Shown: in pieces, positions 52,844 to 61,946 of the stretch
Numbering within the stretch: the first letter of the stretch is position 1
How the letters are laid out: each line of letters starts with the position of its first letter
From: Staphylococcus gallinarum
GTDB lineage: Bacteria; Bacillota; Bacilli; Staphylococcales; Staphylococcaceae
DNA length: 64,000 nt
Direction of reading: 5' to 3'
Assembly: GCF_000875895.1 (NCBI RefSeq)
Contig: NZ_JXCF01000003.1
Coordinates: forward strand, 1 to 64,000
The notes under the pieces: model-generated
Databases searched by the model: none
Told to the model about the DNA's origin: nothing
The model's input: only the letters and a program-made list of their open reading frames with translations
Made by a program: the position numbers and the translations under genes

Positions 52844-53977
52844 TTGGAAAATGAAAGAGTATTCTTGTCTAGACCGCATATGGGCGGAGACGAACTAGAT
52901 TTTATCAACCAAGCATTTGAACAAAACTGGATTGCTCCATTAGGAGAAAATGTTACTGGATTTGAAAATGATATAAAAGCATATGTTGGTGTGAATGAGG
53001 CTTTAGCAGTAAGTAGTGGAACAGCTGCGATTCATTTAGCTTTGATAGAAAGTGAAGTTGGTGTAGGAGATATTGTATTTTGTTCATCATTAACATTTTG
53101 TGCAACGTCTAATCCTATTTTATATCAAGGTGCAACACCCGTACTTATCGATTCTGAATTAGATTCTTGGAATATGTCTCCAAATGCACTTGAAAAAGCT
53201 TTTGAAAAATACGCAGCAAAAGGTCAATTGCCTAAAGCTGTGATTGTAGTTAATTTATATGGTCAATCTGCACAATTAGATAAAATAAAAGCACTTTGTG
53301 ACCGATATAAGGTGATATTGATTGAAGATGCGGCTGAATCGTTAGGATCTGAGTATCAAGGTGCAATGAGTGGTAGCTTAGGAGATTATGGAATATTTTC
53401 ATTTAATGGCAACAAGATCATCACAACAAGTGGTGGAGGAATGTTAGTAACTCACAGTAAATCTAATAGAGATCATGCATTGTTCTTATCTACACAAGCT
53501 CGAGATAAAGCGTTACATTATCAGCACAGTGAGTTAGGTTATAACTATAGATTAAGTAACATTTCAGCGGGAATTGGTAGAGGACAAATGAAAGTATTAG
53601 ATAAGCGAGTTGAAAGAAGAAGAGCAATCTTTGATAAATATCAACGTGAACTAAGTGATATCGAAGGGCTCGAATTCCAACCTGAACTAAAAGATTCCAA
53701 ATCAAATCGATGGCTTACAGCGTTGACTATTGATGAAAGTAAGGCTGGTTTCACTGCAAATGACATAATTCATAAATTAGATGAAGCAAATATTGAGGCG
53801 CGACCAGTATGGAAACCTATGCATTTACAACCACTATATAAAGATTATGATTTTATTTTTGATCATGACGATAATGCTAAATTCCTATTTGATCATGGTG
53901 TCTGTCTGCCATCTGGGTCAGATATGACTGAAGCACAACAAGATAAAGTCGTTGCTATAATCAAAGAACTAAAATAA
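52844..53977 (+). CDS. DegT/DnrJ/EryC1 aminotransferase, PglE-like
   Basis: A 377-aa PLP-dependent sugar aminotransferase. The catalytic lysine is K191 in FSFNGNKIITTSGGG; the PLP contact motif EDAAESLG is at about 163-170. It would transaminate the 4-keto product of CapD, as PglE does. Start TTG behind AAGGAG (52829-52834). It is the last gene of the capsule cluster. Confidence 0.9.
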   Translation: MENERVFLSRPHMGGDELDFINQAFEQNWIAPLGENVTGFENDIKAYVGVNEALAVSSGTAAIHLALIESEVGVGDIVFCSSLTFCATSNPILYQGATPVLIDSELDSWNMSPNALEKAFEKYAAKGQLPKAVIVVNLYGQSAQLDKIKALCDRYKVILIEDAAESLGSEYQGAMSGSLGDYGIFSFNGNKIITTSGGGMLVTHSKSNRDHALFLSTQARDKALHYQHSELGYNYRLSNISAGIGRGQMKVLDKRVERRRAIFDKYQRELSDIEGLEFQPELKDSKSNRWLTALTIDESKAGFTANDIIHKLDEANIEARPVWKPMHLQPLYKDYDFIFDHDDNAKFLFDHGVCLPSGSDMTEAQQDKVVAIIKELK

Positions 53978-54352
53978 TAAAATTAGTAATAACAATTTAT
54001 ACTGAATTAAGTATAGTTGTTGATGTTCTGTCATTTTATAATAGTGATTTATCACTGAATTTCGTAACAGGCTAAAACATTAAGTAACAATGTTTTAGCC
54101 TGTTTTTTCACCTTAAAAAGTCAAATTAATATCTTTAACTGTTGTTAAAGCAAACAATTAATAATTAGCGCAGTTACTGTGTGCAAAATGGCAGTGCAAT
54201 ATTTAACTAGAATACCATTTATGATTCCTTCTAAGTATACGAACTGTTATAAAAAGACTTTCAACTGAAGATAAAGTATAATAAATATTAGTACTAGGTG
54301 CTAAATACCTAAATGAAATATGTAATTATCAACGATAGAAATGAGGGATATG
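53978..54352. other. Intergenic region after the capsule cluster
   Basis: 375 bp with no gene seen. Its main element is a terminator: AACAGGCTAAAACATT (54066-54081) pairs with AATGTTTTAGCCTGTT, then T-run (to about 54108), closing the capsule operon. The right half (54109-54340) is A/T-rich and holds GTATAAT-like -10 sequences ahead of scoA, but I could not assign a clear -35. Confidence 0.6.
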
Positions 54353-55057
54353 ATGTCTAAAGTAATTCAAAATTTAGAATCTGCATTTGAGGGCTTAACG
54401 GATGGCATGTCGATATTAGCAGGTGGATTTGGGTTGTGTGGTATACCGGAGCATTCAATTGAAGCAATTCGTGCTAAGGGGACGAAGGGTTTAACAGTGG
54501 TGAGTAATAATTGTGGAGTAGATGATTTTGGTTTAGGTAGATTACTGGAAAATAAGCAAATTGATAAGATGGTTAGTTCTTATGTAGGTGAAAATAAAAT
54601 CTTTGAGCAACAGTTAATTAATGGTGAATTGGATGTGGAATTAACGCCACAAGGTACATTAGCTGAGAAATTGCGTGCAGGTGGTGCTGGTATTCCAGCA
54701 TTTTATACGAAGACGGGTGTCGGTACGCTTGTCGCTGAAGGTAAGGAAACGCGTGACTTTGATGGTGAAACATTTCTTATGGAGCGAGCAATAACAGGGG
54801 ATTATGGCATTGTTAAGGCGAAAAAGGCGGATACTTTTGGTAATTTAGTCTTTGAGAAGACTGCGCGTAATTTTAATCCGCTATGTGCCATGGCTGCAAC
54901 GACTACAGTTGTTGAGGTTGAGGAATTAGTAGAAATTGGTGAAATTAACCCAGATGAGGTACATTTGTCTGGTGTATATGTGGATTATATTTATTTAGGG
55001 AAGCATTTTGAAAAGAGAATAGAGAAACGCACTGTAAAGGAGGCTAATCATGAGTAA
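54353..55057 (+). CDS. scoA: Succinyl-CoA:3-ketoacid CoA-transferase subunit A
   Basis: A 234-aa alpha subunit of the class I CoA-transferase that converts acetoacetate and succinyl-CoA. [10 protein letters not shown] (about 24-33), [11 protein letters not shown] and [10 protein letters not shown] are family hallmarks. Three ATGs (54341, 54350, 54353) are in frame; GAGGG (54343-54347) best fits 54353, with 54350 also possible. It overlaps scoB by 8 nt. Confidence 0.93.
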   Translation: MSKVIQNLESAFEGLTDGMSILAGGFGLCGIPEHSIEAIRAKGTKGLTVVSNNCGVDDFGLGRLLENKQIDKMVSSYVGENKIFEQQLINGELDVELTPQGTLAEKLRAGGAGIPAFYTKTGVGTLVAEGKETRDFDGETFLMERAITGDYGIVKAKKADTFGNLVFEKTARNFNPLCAMAATTTVVEVEELVEIGEINPDEVHLSGVYVDYIYLGKHFEKRIEKRTVKEANHE

Positions 55058-55697
55058 ACAAATCCAAAGGCAAAGGATTATTCAACGTGCAGCGAAAGAA
55101 ATTGAAAGTAATATGGTTATTAATCTTGGTATCGGTATGCCGACATTAGTTGCCAATGAGCTTAATGATCATGTGCAGAATGTTTACTTCCAATCTGAAA
55201 ATGGTTTATTAGGTATTGGACCTTATCCAACGGAGGATGAAGTAGATGCTGATTTAATCAATGCGGGTAAGGAGACGGTTACTGCTGCTAAAGGTGCATC
55301 ATTCTTTGATAACGCAGAGTCCTTTGCCATGATTAGAGGTGGTCATATCGATTTGGCCATTCTAGGTGGTATGGAAGTTTCTGAGAAGGGTGATCTGGCA
55401 AATTATATGATTCCAGGGAAATTAGTCAAAGGTATGGGTGGCGCCATGGATTTAGTCGTTGGCGCAAAGAAAGTGGTTGTGATAATGGATCATATGAATA
55501 AGCATGGAGAGTCTAAAATTAAGGCACAGTGTGAGTTACCGTTAACTGGTGCGCAAGTGGTGGATACATTAATTACTGATTTGGCAGTATTTCAATTTGA
55601 ACATGGTGTGATGCAGTTAATAGAACTACAAGAGGGTGCGACGTTAGAGCAAGTTGAAGCAAGTACTGACGCGTACTTTGAAAATCATTTAAAGTAG
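55050..55697 (+). CDS. scoB: Succinyl-CoA:3-ketoacid CoA-transferase subunit B
   Basis: A 215-aa beta subunit. The catalytic glutamate is E50 in [10 protein letters not shown], which forms the CoA thioester. NLGIGMPTL and [19 protein letters not shown] are family segments. Overlaps scoA; the SDR gene follows after 9 nt. The trio forms a ketone-body module. Confidence 0.94.
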   Translation: MSKQIQRQRIIQRAAKEIESNMVINLGIGMPTLVANELNDHVQNVYFQSENGLLGIGPYPTEDEVDADLINAGKETVTAAKGASFFDNAESFAMIRGGHIDLAILGGMEVSEKGDLANYMIPGKLVKGMGGAMDLVVGAKKVVVIMDHMNKHGESKIKAQCELPLTGAQVVDTLITDLAVFQFEHGVMQLIELQEGATLEQVEASTDAYFENHLK

Positions 55698-55706
55698 GTG
55701 TGAACA

Positions 55707-56483
55707 ATGGTCAAAGATAAAGTGACGATAATTACGGGTGCGGCAAGTGGTATTGGTCTTGGCATTGCAAAGGTATTTCTTGAACATGGAGCAAAGGTCG
55801 TATTGGCTGACATGAATAAAGAGAAATTAACTAGTGAGGTAGAGCAGTTAATTGCATCGGGGTATGATTGTATGGCAATTCAAGTAGATGTCACAGATGA
55901 AATGGCTGTTCAACAAATGATAGACCAGACCGTAGAGCGATATGGTCGTTTGGATGTATTGTTTAATAATGCGGGACTTCAGCATGTTGAAGCGATAGAG
56001 TCATTTCCAACAGATAAATTTAGACAAATGATTGATATTATGTTGACGGGAAGCTTTATTGGTACGAAATATGCTTTACCAATTATGAAGGCGCAACAAA
56101 GTGGCAGAATCTTAAATATGGCTTCAATTAATGGTGTGATAGGATTTTCTGGAAAGGCAGCTTATAATAGTGCGAAACATGGCATTATTGGTTTGACGAA
56201 AGTAACAGCATTGGAAACGGCTACAGATGGTATTACTGTGAATGCGATTTGTCCTGGTTATATAGATACACCATTAGTTAGAAATCAGATGGCTGATTTA
56301 GCTAAGCATAGAGGTGTGAGTGTGGAAGCGGTACTTGAGGATGTATTATACCCATTGATTCCACAAAAGCGTTTGGTTGATATTGCTGATGTTGCGAATT
56401 ATGCGTTGTTCTTATGCAGTGATGGTGGAAAAAGTGTGACAGGTCAATCTATATTAATTGATGGTGGTTATACTGCACAATAA
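55707..56483 (+). CDS. 3-Hydroxybutyrate dehydrogenase-like SDR
   Basis: A 258-aa classical SDR. GAASGIGLGIAK (10-21) binds NAD, NNAG (about 88-91), catalytic Y153 and K157 in YNSAKHG, and C-terminal GQSILIDGGYTAQ. Its length, sequence type and position downstream of scoAB point to D-3-hydroxybutyrate dehydrogenase, giving acetoacetate for ScoAB. Substrate inferred from context. Confidence 0.8.
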   Translation: MVKDKVTIITGAASGIGLGIAKVFLEHGAKVVLADMNKEKLTSEVEQLIASGYDCMAIQVDVTDEMAVQQMIDQTVERYGRLDVLFNNAGLQHVEAIESFPTDKFRQMIDIMLTGSFIGTKYALPIMKAQQSGRILNMASINGVIGFSGKAAYNSAKHGIIGLTKVTALETATDGITVNAICPGYIDTPLVRNQMADLAKHRGVSVEAVLEDVLYPLIPQKRLVDIADVANYALFLCSDGGKSVTGQSILIDGGYTAQ

Positions 56484-56565
56484 TTATTATAAATATGTGT
56501 GATTTAGAGTTGTCATGCTTTATGTTATGTTTGAAGAAATAGTATTCAGATAAGGTGTAATAAAC

Positions 56566-56988
56566 ATGAAACGGTATGATGCGCAATTTTCAGAAATGCT
56601 TACTATATTAGTACCAGTTATTCTGGTCTTATTATCAAACTTTATAGATAAATCGTCATATCATTTAGTGTTAATGACACTATATTTAATCGTTTTAGGG
56701 TACGTAGTAATTAGAAAGTTAATTACTACGGTACAGGCTATTGATAATTATCGACATACAAGGCAACCGGTGTTTATAACGGTGAAGGCGGATTTGTGGT
56801 TGGCCTTTACTTTTTACATAATATTTATGATGTGTATTGTAGGTATAATTTATACGATTTTATTTTGGAAGTGGCAAGTAAATATTGTAGTTATAGCATG
56901 TATTGTGGGAGTGATTTGCCTGCTAATATTTATTACAAGTATCTTGGGTAAACGCTCATTTGTCTTTAGTGATAATCATGAACAGTAG
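56566..56988 (+). CDS. Small membrane protein, unknown
   Basis: A 140-aa protein of about four membrane helices (for example AFTFYIIFMMCIVGIIYTILF and VVIACIVGVICLLIFITSI). No family recognised. It lies between the ketone-body genes and the cyclodeaminase-family gene on the same strand, 9 nt before the latter; a shared transcript is possible. Confidence 0.6.
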   Translation: MKRYDAQFSEMLTILVPVILVLLSNFIDKSSYHLVLMTLYLIVLGYVVIRKLITTVQAIDNYRHTRQPVFITVKADLWLAFTFYIIFMMCIVGIIYTILFWKWQVNIVVIACIVGVICLLIFITSILGKRSFVFSDNHEQ

Positions 56989-56997
56989 GGGTGTTTT

Positions 56998-57951
56998 ATG
57001 CTTTATATTAATGCAGAGGAACAAGAGAAATTGTTAAATATGGAAGAAGTCGTTGATGCGGTTGCACAATCATTGCGTGCTTATTCTGAAGGCAAGACGG
57101 ATACGCCGTTGCGTTACGTATTACCATTTAATGAGGATAATCGCTATTTAGTAATGCCGGCATTATCAGATGAATTAAAAATAGTTGGCTTGAAAACGGT
57201 GACGGTTGCACCTAATAATTCAAAACAAGGTAAGAATACAATTGTTGGTTCGGTTATTTTATCAGACTATGAAACTGGTGAAACGTTGGCTGTTCTAGAA
57301 GGTTCTTATTTAACTAAAATTCGTACGGGTGCAATTTCTGGTGTAGCCACTCAGTATCTTGCGCGTAATGATGCATCGACTTTATGTGTTATTGGTACAG
57401 GTGACCAAGCTCAAGGACTCATTGAAGCGGTACTTGCAGTGAGAGATATTAAGCGAATTCAGTGCTTTAATCGTACGTATGACAAAGCTGTGAAATTTGC
57501 TGAGATGGTACAGCAACAACATAAAAAAATAGAGGTTGAAGTATATGAGCGAATAGAGCATGCTATTGCTGGTGCTGATGTGATTGTTACTGCAACCAAT
57601 GCTCAGACACCAGTGTTTGACCAAATGTTAGCGCCTGGGGTACATGTTAATGCGGTAGGCTCATTTAAACCAGACATGCAAGAGTTGCCATCTCAATTAA
57701 TCGCGAACGCGGATAAGGTAGTTGTAGAAGCTGAATCTGCTGCTTTAGAAGAAACAGGCGATTTGCTTACACCTATATCAGAAGGTAAATTTACTGCTAA
57801 TGATTTGCATGGCGAATTGGGACATATCGTGGCAGAACGCTTGGAAGGCAGAGTTTCAGATGACGAAATTACGGTATTTAAATCTGTAGGCGTTGCTATA
57901 GTAGATATTGTGGTTGCAAATTATTTTTATCGTAAAAAGTTAAATGCATAA
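56998..57951 (+). CDS. Ornithine cyclodeaminase / mu-crystallin family enzyme
   Basis: A 317-aa NAD-dependent enzyme. The fold is seen in GTGDQAQGLIEAVLAVRDI (Rossmann loop, about 137-155), the upstream PLRYVLPF and KTVTVAPNN segment and the AVGSFKPDMQEL motif. Members act on ornithine, alanine, proline-type imines or lysine; substrate cannot be told here. Confidence 0.8.
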   Translation: MLYINAEEQEKLLNMEEVVDAVAQSLRAYSEGKTDTPLRYVLPFNEDNRYLVMPALSDELKIVGLKTVTVAPNNSKQGKNTIVGSVILSDYETGETLAVLEGSYLTKIRTGAISGVATQYLARNDASTLCVIGTGDQAQGLIEAVLAVRDIKRIQCFNRTYDKAVKFAEMVQQQHKKIEVEVYERIEHAIAGADVIVTATNAQTPVFDQMLAPGVHVNAVGSFKPDMQELPSQLIANADKVVVEAESAALEETGDLLTPISEGKFTANDLHGELGHIVAERLEGRVSDDEITVFKSVGVAIVDIVVANYFYRKKLNA

Positions 57952-57965
57952 TAGTAATCTATAAT

Positions 57966-58045
57966 AAGAGGTTGACCATTGGTGTGCTTTAGTTTGCGAA
58001 TGCAATATTAAAAATGTCATAACAGCGATGGGGCCTCTTTTTTTT
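57966..58045 (+). terminator. Probable terminator after the cyclodeaminase-family gene
   Basis: AAGAGG and CCAT pair with ATGG and CCTCTT (58028-58039), followed by a long T-run. The loop is large (48 nt), so confidence is moderate. Confidence 0.55.
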
Positions 58046-58148
58046 ATATATAAAAACTTTATTGTGTAACCAAATTAATGTTTAAAATTAATTTATAGCA
58101 TAGTAAGATAGTGATAAGAAATATACATAATAATTAGGGGTGGCGTAA

Positions 58149-59063
58149 TTGAATAAAATCGCAAAGTATTTAACAGTTTTTTCTTTAGCAAGTACTATGA
58201 CTTTATCGACAACGGTGACTGCAGATGCAAACACTACTACAGCAACGAAACAATCGGAAGTAAAGCAACAAGCATCAACTGAGCAACAGGTTAATCTAGG
58301 TGCTGAGAATATCATGGCAGTTTCATGGTATCAAAATTCTGCTGAAGCTAAGGCTTTATATTTACAAGGGTATAACACTGCAAAGACGAATTTAGATCAA
58401 GAATTGAAAAAACATAAAAAGAATAATGGACATAAGAAATTAGCGATTGCATTAGATATTGATGAAACAGTATTGGATAATTCGCCTTATCAAGGTTATT
58501 CTGCATTACATAATAAATCATATCCAGAAGGTTGGCATGAATGGATTCAAGCAGCTAAAGCTAAACCAGTTTATGGTGCTAAAGATTTCTTGCAATATGC
58601 TGATAAAAAAGGTGTAGATATTTATTATATTTCTGATCGCGATAAGGACAAAGATTTTAAAGCAACTAAAGAAAATTTAATTGCGCAAGGATTACCACAA
58701 GCAACAGATCAACATATTATGTTAAAAGGTAAGAATGACAAAAACAAAGCAGAGCGTCGCGATAAAGTTAGAAAAAATCATAAATTAGTTATGTTATTTG
58801 GTGATAATTTATTGGACTTTGATGATCCGCAACAACCGACACAAGCTTCACGTGAACAATTAGTAAATAAACACCAAAAGGATTTTGGTAAGAAGTATAT
58901 TATTTTCCCTAATCCAATGTATGGTAGTTGGGAATCAGTGCTATATAATAATGACTTCAGTCAATCTGATGCTAAAAAGGATCAATTACGTAAGCAGTCT
59001 ATCCAATATTTTGACCCTGAAACAAGTGCAATTAAGCAAGGTCAAACAACAAATAGCAATTAA
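58149..59063 (+). CDS. sapS: Secreted class C-type acid phosphatase (SapS-like)
   Basis: A 304-aa HAD-family acid phosphatase. A signal peptide (1-28, cleavage near TADA) without a lipobox cysteine indicates secretion. The DDDD-family pair is D103 and D105 in LDIDETVLDN, with YYISDRD and LFGDNLLDFDD. It resembles S. aureus SapS, including AEAKALYLQGYN and EGWHEWIQAAKAKPVYGAK. Start TTG behind AGGGGTGG. Confidence 0.88.
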   Translation: MNKIAKYLTVFSLASTMTLSTTVTADANTTTATKQSEVKQQASTEQQVNLGAENIMAVSWYQNSAEAKALYLQGYNTAKTNLDQELKKHKKNNGHKKLAIALDIDETVLDNSPYQGYSALHNKSYPEGWHEWIQAAKAKPVYGAKDFLQYADKKGVDIYYISDRDKDKDFKATKENLIAQGLPQATDQHIMLKGKNDKNKAERRDKVRKNHKLVMLFGDNLLDFDDPQQPTQASREQLVNKHQKDFGKKYIIFPNPMYGSWESVLYNNDFSQSDAKKDQLRKQSIQYFDPETSAIKQGQTTNSN

Positions 59064-59162
59064 TAGTTGCAGGTAGAGCCACTAAAATGTGACAATAATC
59101 CAATATCATATGACTAGTAAATGGTGAATAGAAGTTAAATGCGTATAAGGTGGTTAAGAAAA

Positions 59163-60005
59163 ATGAAATCAATATTATTAATTGGTCAATCTAATATGGC
59201 TGGACGTGGCTTTATAGATAGCGTATCTCCGATTATTGATGAGCGCATCAAAGTATTGAAAAATGGTCGTTGGCAAATGATGGCTGAACCTATTCATGGT
59301 GACAGATCTGTTGCGGGTATTGGTCCAGCAGCTTCATTTGCTAAAATGTGGGTTGATGCACATCCTGGTGAAACGCTTGGTTTAATTCCTTGTGCTGATG
59401 GAGGTACAGAGGTTGATGAGTGGTCAAAGGATGGCGTGTTAACACGTCATGCATTAATGGAAACTCGCTTTGCGTTAGAAACGAGTGAATTAATCGGTAT
59501 CTTATGGCATCAAGGTGAAAGTGATAGTTCTGGTGGGAAATATCGAACATACGCTTCTAAGTTACAACAATTGATTGAGGTATACCGCTCTGAATTAGCA
59601 TTGCCGCAGTTACCATTTATTATAGGTGAGCTCGGAGATTATCTCGGAAAATCAGGATTTGGTTTAAGTGCTAATGAATATAGTCAAATCAATCAATGCT
59701 TAAGAGATGTGGCAAATGATGTAGAGCATTGCTATTACGTTACAGGTTCTGGATTGCAGGCTAACCCAGATGGCATTCACATTGATGCAGCATCACAACG
59801 TTTATTAGGAATGCGTTATTTTGCAGCATTTAATCAACGAACGCATATTCCTGAACCATTATTAGAGGAAGAACACGCAGACACGCTATTATATAAAACG
59901 GAATATACGAAAAATGAACAAATGTATCAGTTAGTTGAATCATTTTCAAAGAGTGAGATTAACTTTGAAACATTTGCTGCTGAAATGGCTAAATTGCAAT
60001 CATAA
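59163..60005 (+). CDS. SGNH/SASA-type carbohydrate esterase
   Basis: A 280-aa esterase of the sialate-O-acetylesterase (SASA, CE6-like) family. The nucleophile is S10 in IGQSNMAGRG; WHQGESDSS and a C-terminal DGIHID (Asp/His) complete the signature. Without a signal peptide it is probably cytosolic. Substrate unknown; deacetylation of a sugar is inferred. ATG 59163 follows AAGGTGG; the frame from 59139 is not supported. Confidence 0.8.
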   Translation: MKSILLIGQSNMAGRGFIDSVSPIIDERIKVLKNGRWQMMAEPIHGDRSVAGIGPAASFAKMWVDAHPGETLGLIPCADGGTEVDEWSKDGVLTRHALMETRFALETSELIGILWHQGESDSSGGKYRTYASKLQQLIEVYRSELALPQLPFIIGELGDYLGKSGFGLSANEYSQINQCLRDVANDVEHCYYVTGSGLQANPDGIHIDAASQRLLGMRYFAAFNQRTHIPEPLLEEEHADTLLYKTEYTKNEQMYQLVESFSKSEINFETFAAEMAKLQS

Positions 60006-60008
60006 AAT

Positions 60009-60054
60009 AAAGGTGTCGTATGTACAGTATCGAATTGTACATATGACACCTTTT
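60009..60054. terminator. Bidirectional terminator between the esterase and gntP
   Basis: AAAGGTGTC...GTAC pairs with GTAC...GACACCTTT with one mismatch; convergent genes on both sides. Confidence 0.85.
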
Positions 60055-60066
60055 AAATATTAAAAT

Positions 60067-61452
60067 TTAGAATAAATTGATAACTGCATTTAGTAGTAAC
60101 ACCATGACTAATCCACATAATCCGACTATGGATTGTACGATTGTAATAGTCTTAAAGGTTTCTCCCATGGACATCCCGAATGATTCTTTAACTAACCAAA
60201 ATCCACCATGGTTAACGTAATTAAAGAATAAAGAGCCTGATCCAATGGCAATCGTCAGCAACTCGACATTGATAGAGGAGTCGGCTTGAATTAATGGAAA
60301 TAATAAATTTGTAGCTCCAACAATACCCACTGTTGCAGAACCAGTTGAAATAGAAAGCAGCGCTGCAACAATCCAGCCCATCAATAATGCAGAGAGTGAA
60401 AATTGATCAGCTAAATGTACAATTGAAGTACCTACACCAGAGTCTTCAAGTACTTGTCCGAATGCACCCCCACCTGCAATAATCAACATGATACCTGCAA
60501 TTGGTTTTAAGCTGCTGCCTAATGCGTCTCTTAACTGTTGAGTGTCTTGTCCTCTAAGATAACCTAGGGTAAGCAATGCATAAAGTACACCGATGAACAT
60601 TGCTATAATTGGACTGCCTAAAAATTCGAATACTTTATATTGAAGTGATTGTTCTTTAAAACAAACACCGGCAATAGCATGTAAGAGCATCATTACAACA
60701 GGAACGAGTATAGTTGAAAAGGCAAGTGCTGTTGAGATGGGTTGACTTGTTGTAAGATTTGAGTCATTGGTATATTGTTGTAACAAATCGTCACTCGGTT
60801 TTACTGATAAACGAGGTGTAATAAATTTACCGTATAAAGGACCGGCAATGATGATGGTAGGGATGGCACAAATCATGCCATAAATCATAGTTAAACCAAT
60901 ATTAGCACCAAATTGGTTCACAGAAATCAGTGGACCAGGGTGAGGTGGTACCATACCGTGCATCGTACATAGTGCGGCAATTACAGGTACACCAATTGCT
61001 ATGTATGCAGAGCCCTTTATAGTATTACTGTCTTCAAGTTTTCTAGCAATGGTAAATATGAGTGGTAAGAGCATGATGAGTCCTACTTCAAAGAACATTG
61101 GAATGCCGATGATAAATGCGGCAAGTGCCATGAGCCATGGTAAACGTTGAGGTGTCGCATTTTTTAAAATAGCAGTTGCAATACGATCGCTTGCACCTGA
61201 ATCAGAAAGTATCTTGCCTAACATTGCTCCGAGCGCAATGGTAACTCCAGTTTCACCTAATGTTGAACCGGCCCCTGTTTCAATAGATTTAACGATTTTA
61301 TCGATGTCTAATCCAGAAGTAAATCCAACAAAAATAGCAGTTAAGAGTAAAGCTAATAGTGGATGAAAGCGTAATTTGGAAGTTATTAAAAAGATTAATA
61401 ATAGAATACTTACTACCGTAATGATTAATAATTGATAATCATGCGATGTCAT
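60067..61452 (-). CDS. GntP-family gluconate/organic-acid permease
   Basis: A 461-aa polytopic protein of about 12 membrane helices. GSGSLFFNYVNHGGFWLVKESFG near the C-terminus and PPHPGPL (about 168-174) mark the GntP family. It probably imports gluconate or a related sugar acid. No gluconate kinase is adjacent. A cre-like palindrome lies upstream (61558-61575). Confidence 0.88.
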   Translation of the reverse strand: MTSHDYQLLIITVVSILLLIFLITSKLRFHPLLALLLTAIFVGFTSGLDIDKIVKSIETGAGSTLGETGVTIALGAMLGKILSDSGASDRIATAILKNATPQRLPWLMALAAFIIGIPMFFEVGLIMLLPLIFTIARKLEDSNTIKGSAYIAIGVPVIAALCTMHGMVPPHPGPLISVNQFGANIGLTMIYGMICAIPTIIIAGPLYGKFITPRLSVKPSDDLLQQYTNDSNLTTSQPISTALAFSTILVPVVMMLLHAIAGVCFKEQSLQYKVFEFLGSPIIAMFIGVLYALLTLGYLRGQDTQQLRDALGSSLKPIAGIMLIIAGGGAFGQVLEDSGVGTSIVHLADQFSLSALLMGWIVAALLSISTGSATVGIVGATNLLFPLIQADSSINVELLTIAIGSGSLFFNYVNHGGFWLVKESFGMSMGETFKTITIVQSIVGLCGLVMVLLLNAVINLF

Positions 61453-61548
61453 AACAATGCCCCCTTTGTTTGAAGGTTGATGAATACAATTAATTTTTTA
61501 AAGAATCAATACTATATACAACCATAAAAGATATTTTAATCCTAATAT

Positions 61549-61575
61549 ATAAACGTTTCAAGAAAACGTTTTCAA
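61549..61575 (-). promoter_or_regulatory. cre-like palindrome upstream of gntP
   Basis: On the minus strand, TTGAAAACGTTTTCTT departs from the cre consensus (WTGNAARCGNWWNCA) by one base. A second AAACGTTT core is adjacent. CcpA (carbon catabolite) control of gntP is likely; GntR-type binding is an alternative. Confidence 0.6.
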
Positions 61576-61946
61576 AATTTAAACATTGAAAGAAATTTTT
61601 ATAAAAATAAAGTTAAAGTTTATTACTTGAATTTAGTTAAAATCAGAGTAAGATAAAAGGTGAATAATTACACTTTGAATTAGGGACTTAAAGAAGGAGT
61701 GAGTTTAAAGTTAGGTGAATCATTTCTATACTATGCCGCTTTGATTTCAAGTATTGGCTCTCCCGCATTGTTATAAGTTCGGTAACTTGCCACTCGTGTT
61801 GATTCGCTATCTTAAGACTTGGTGCTATGTGTTACATGTCACTTTCGCATGTAGGATATAGCTCAACATAATGACGTATCTATAATGCGAATAAAGTAGT
61901 TTTATATCTTGCCAATAGCGTAATTTTAATACGAGGAGTGTTTATT
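61576..61946. other. Unassigned region between gntP and the IsaB-family gene
   Basis: 371 bp without a gene I can support. 61620-61720 is AT-rich. 61730-61850 is mixed in composition, unlike its surroundings, and holds TACATG (61833-61838) pairing with CATGTA (61849-61854). A transcribed RNA or a 5' leader for the next gene is possible. GAGGAG at the right end is the ribosome-binding site. Confidence 0.5.

Noticed and set aside
61730-61860. tRNA gene in the gap before the IsaB-family gene
   Set aside because: AAGTTCGG resembles a T-loop piece, but no cloverleaf can be drawn and no CCA-adjacent acceptor stem is seen.
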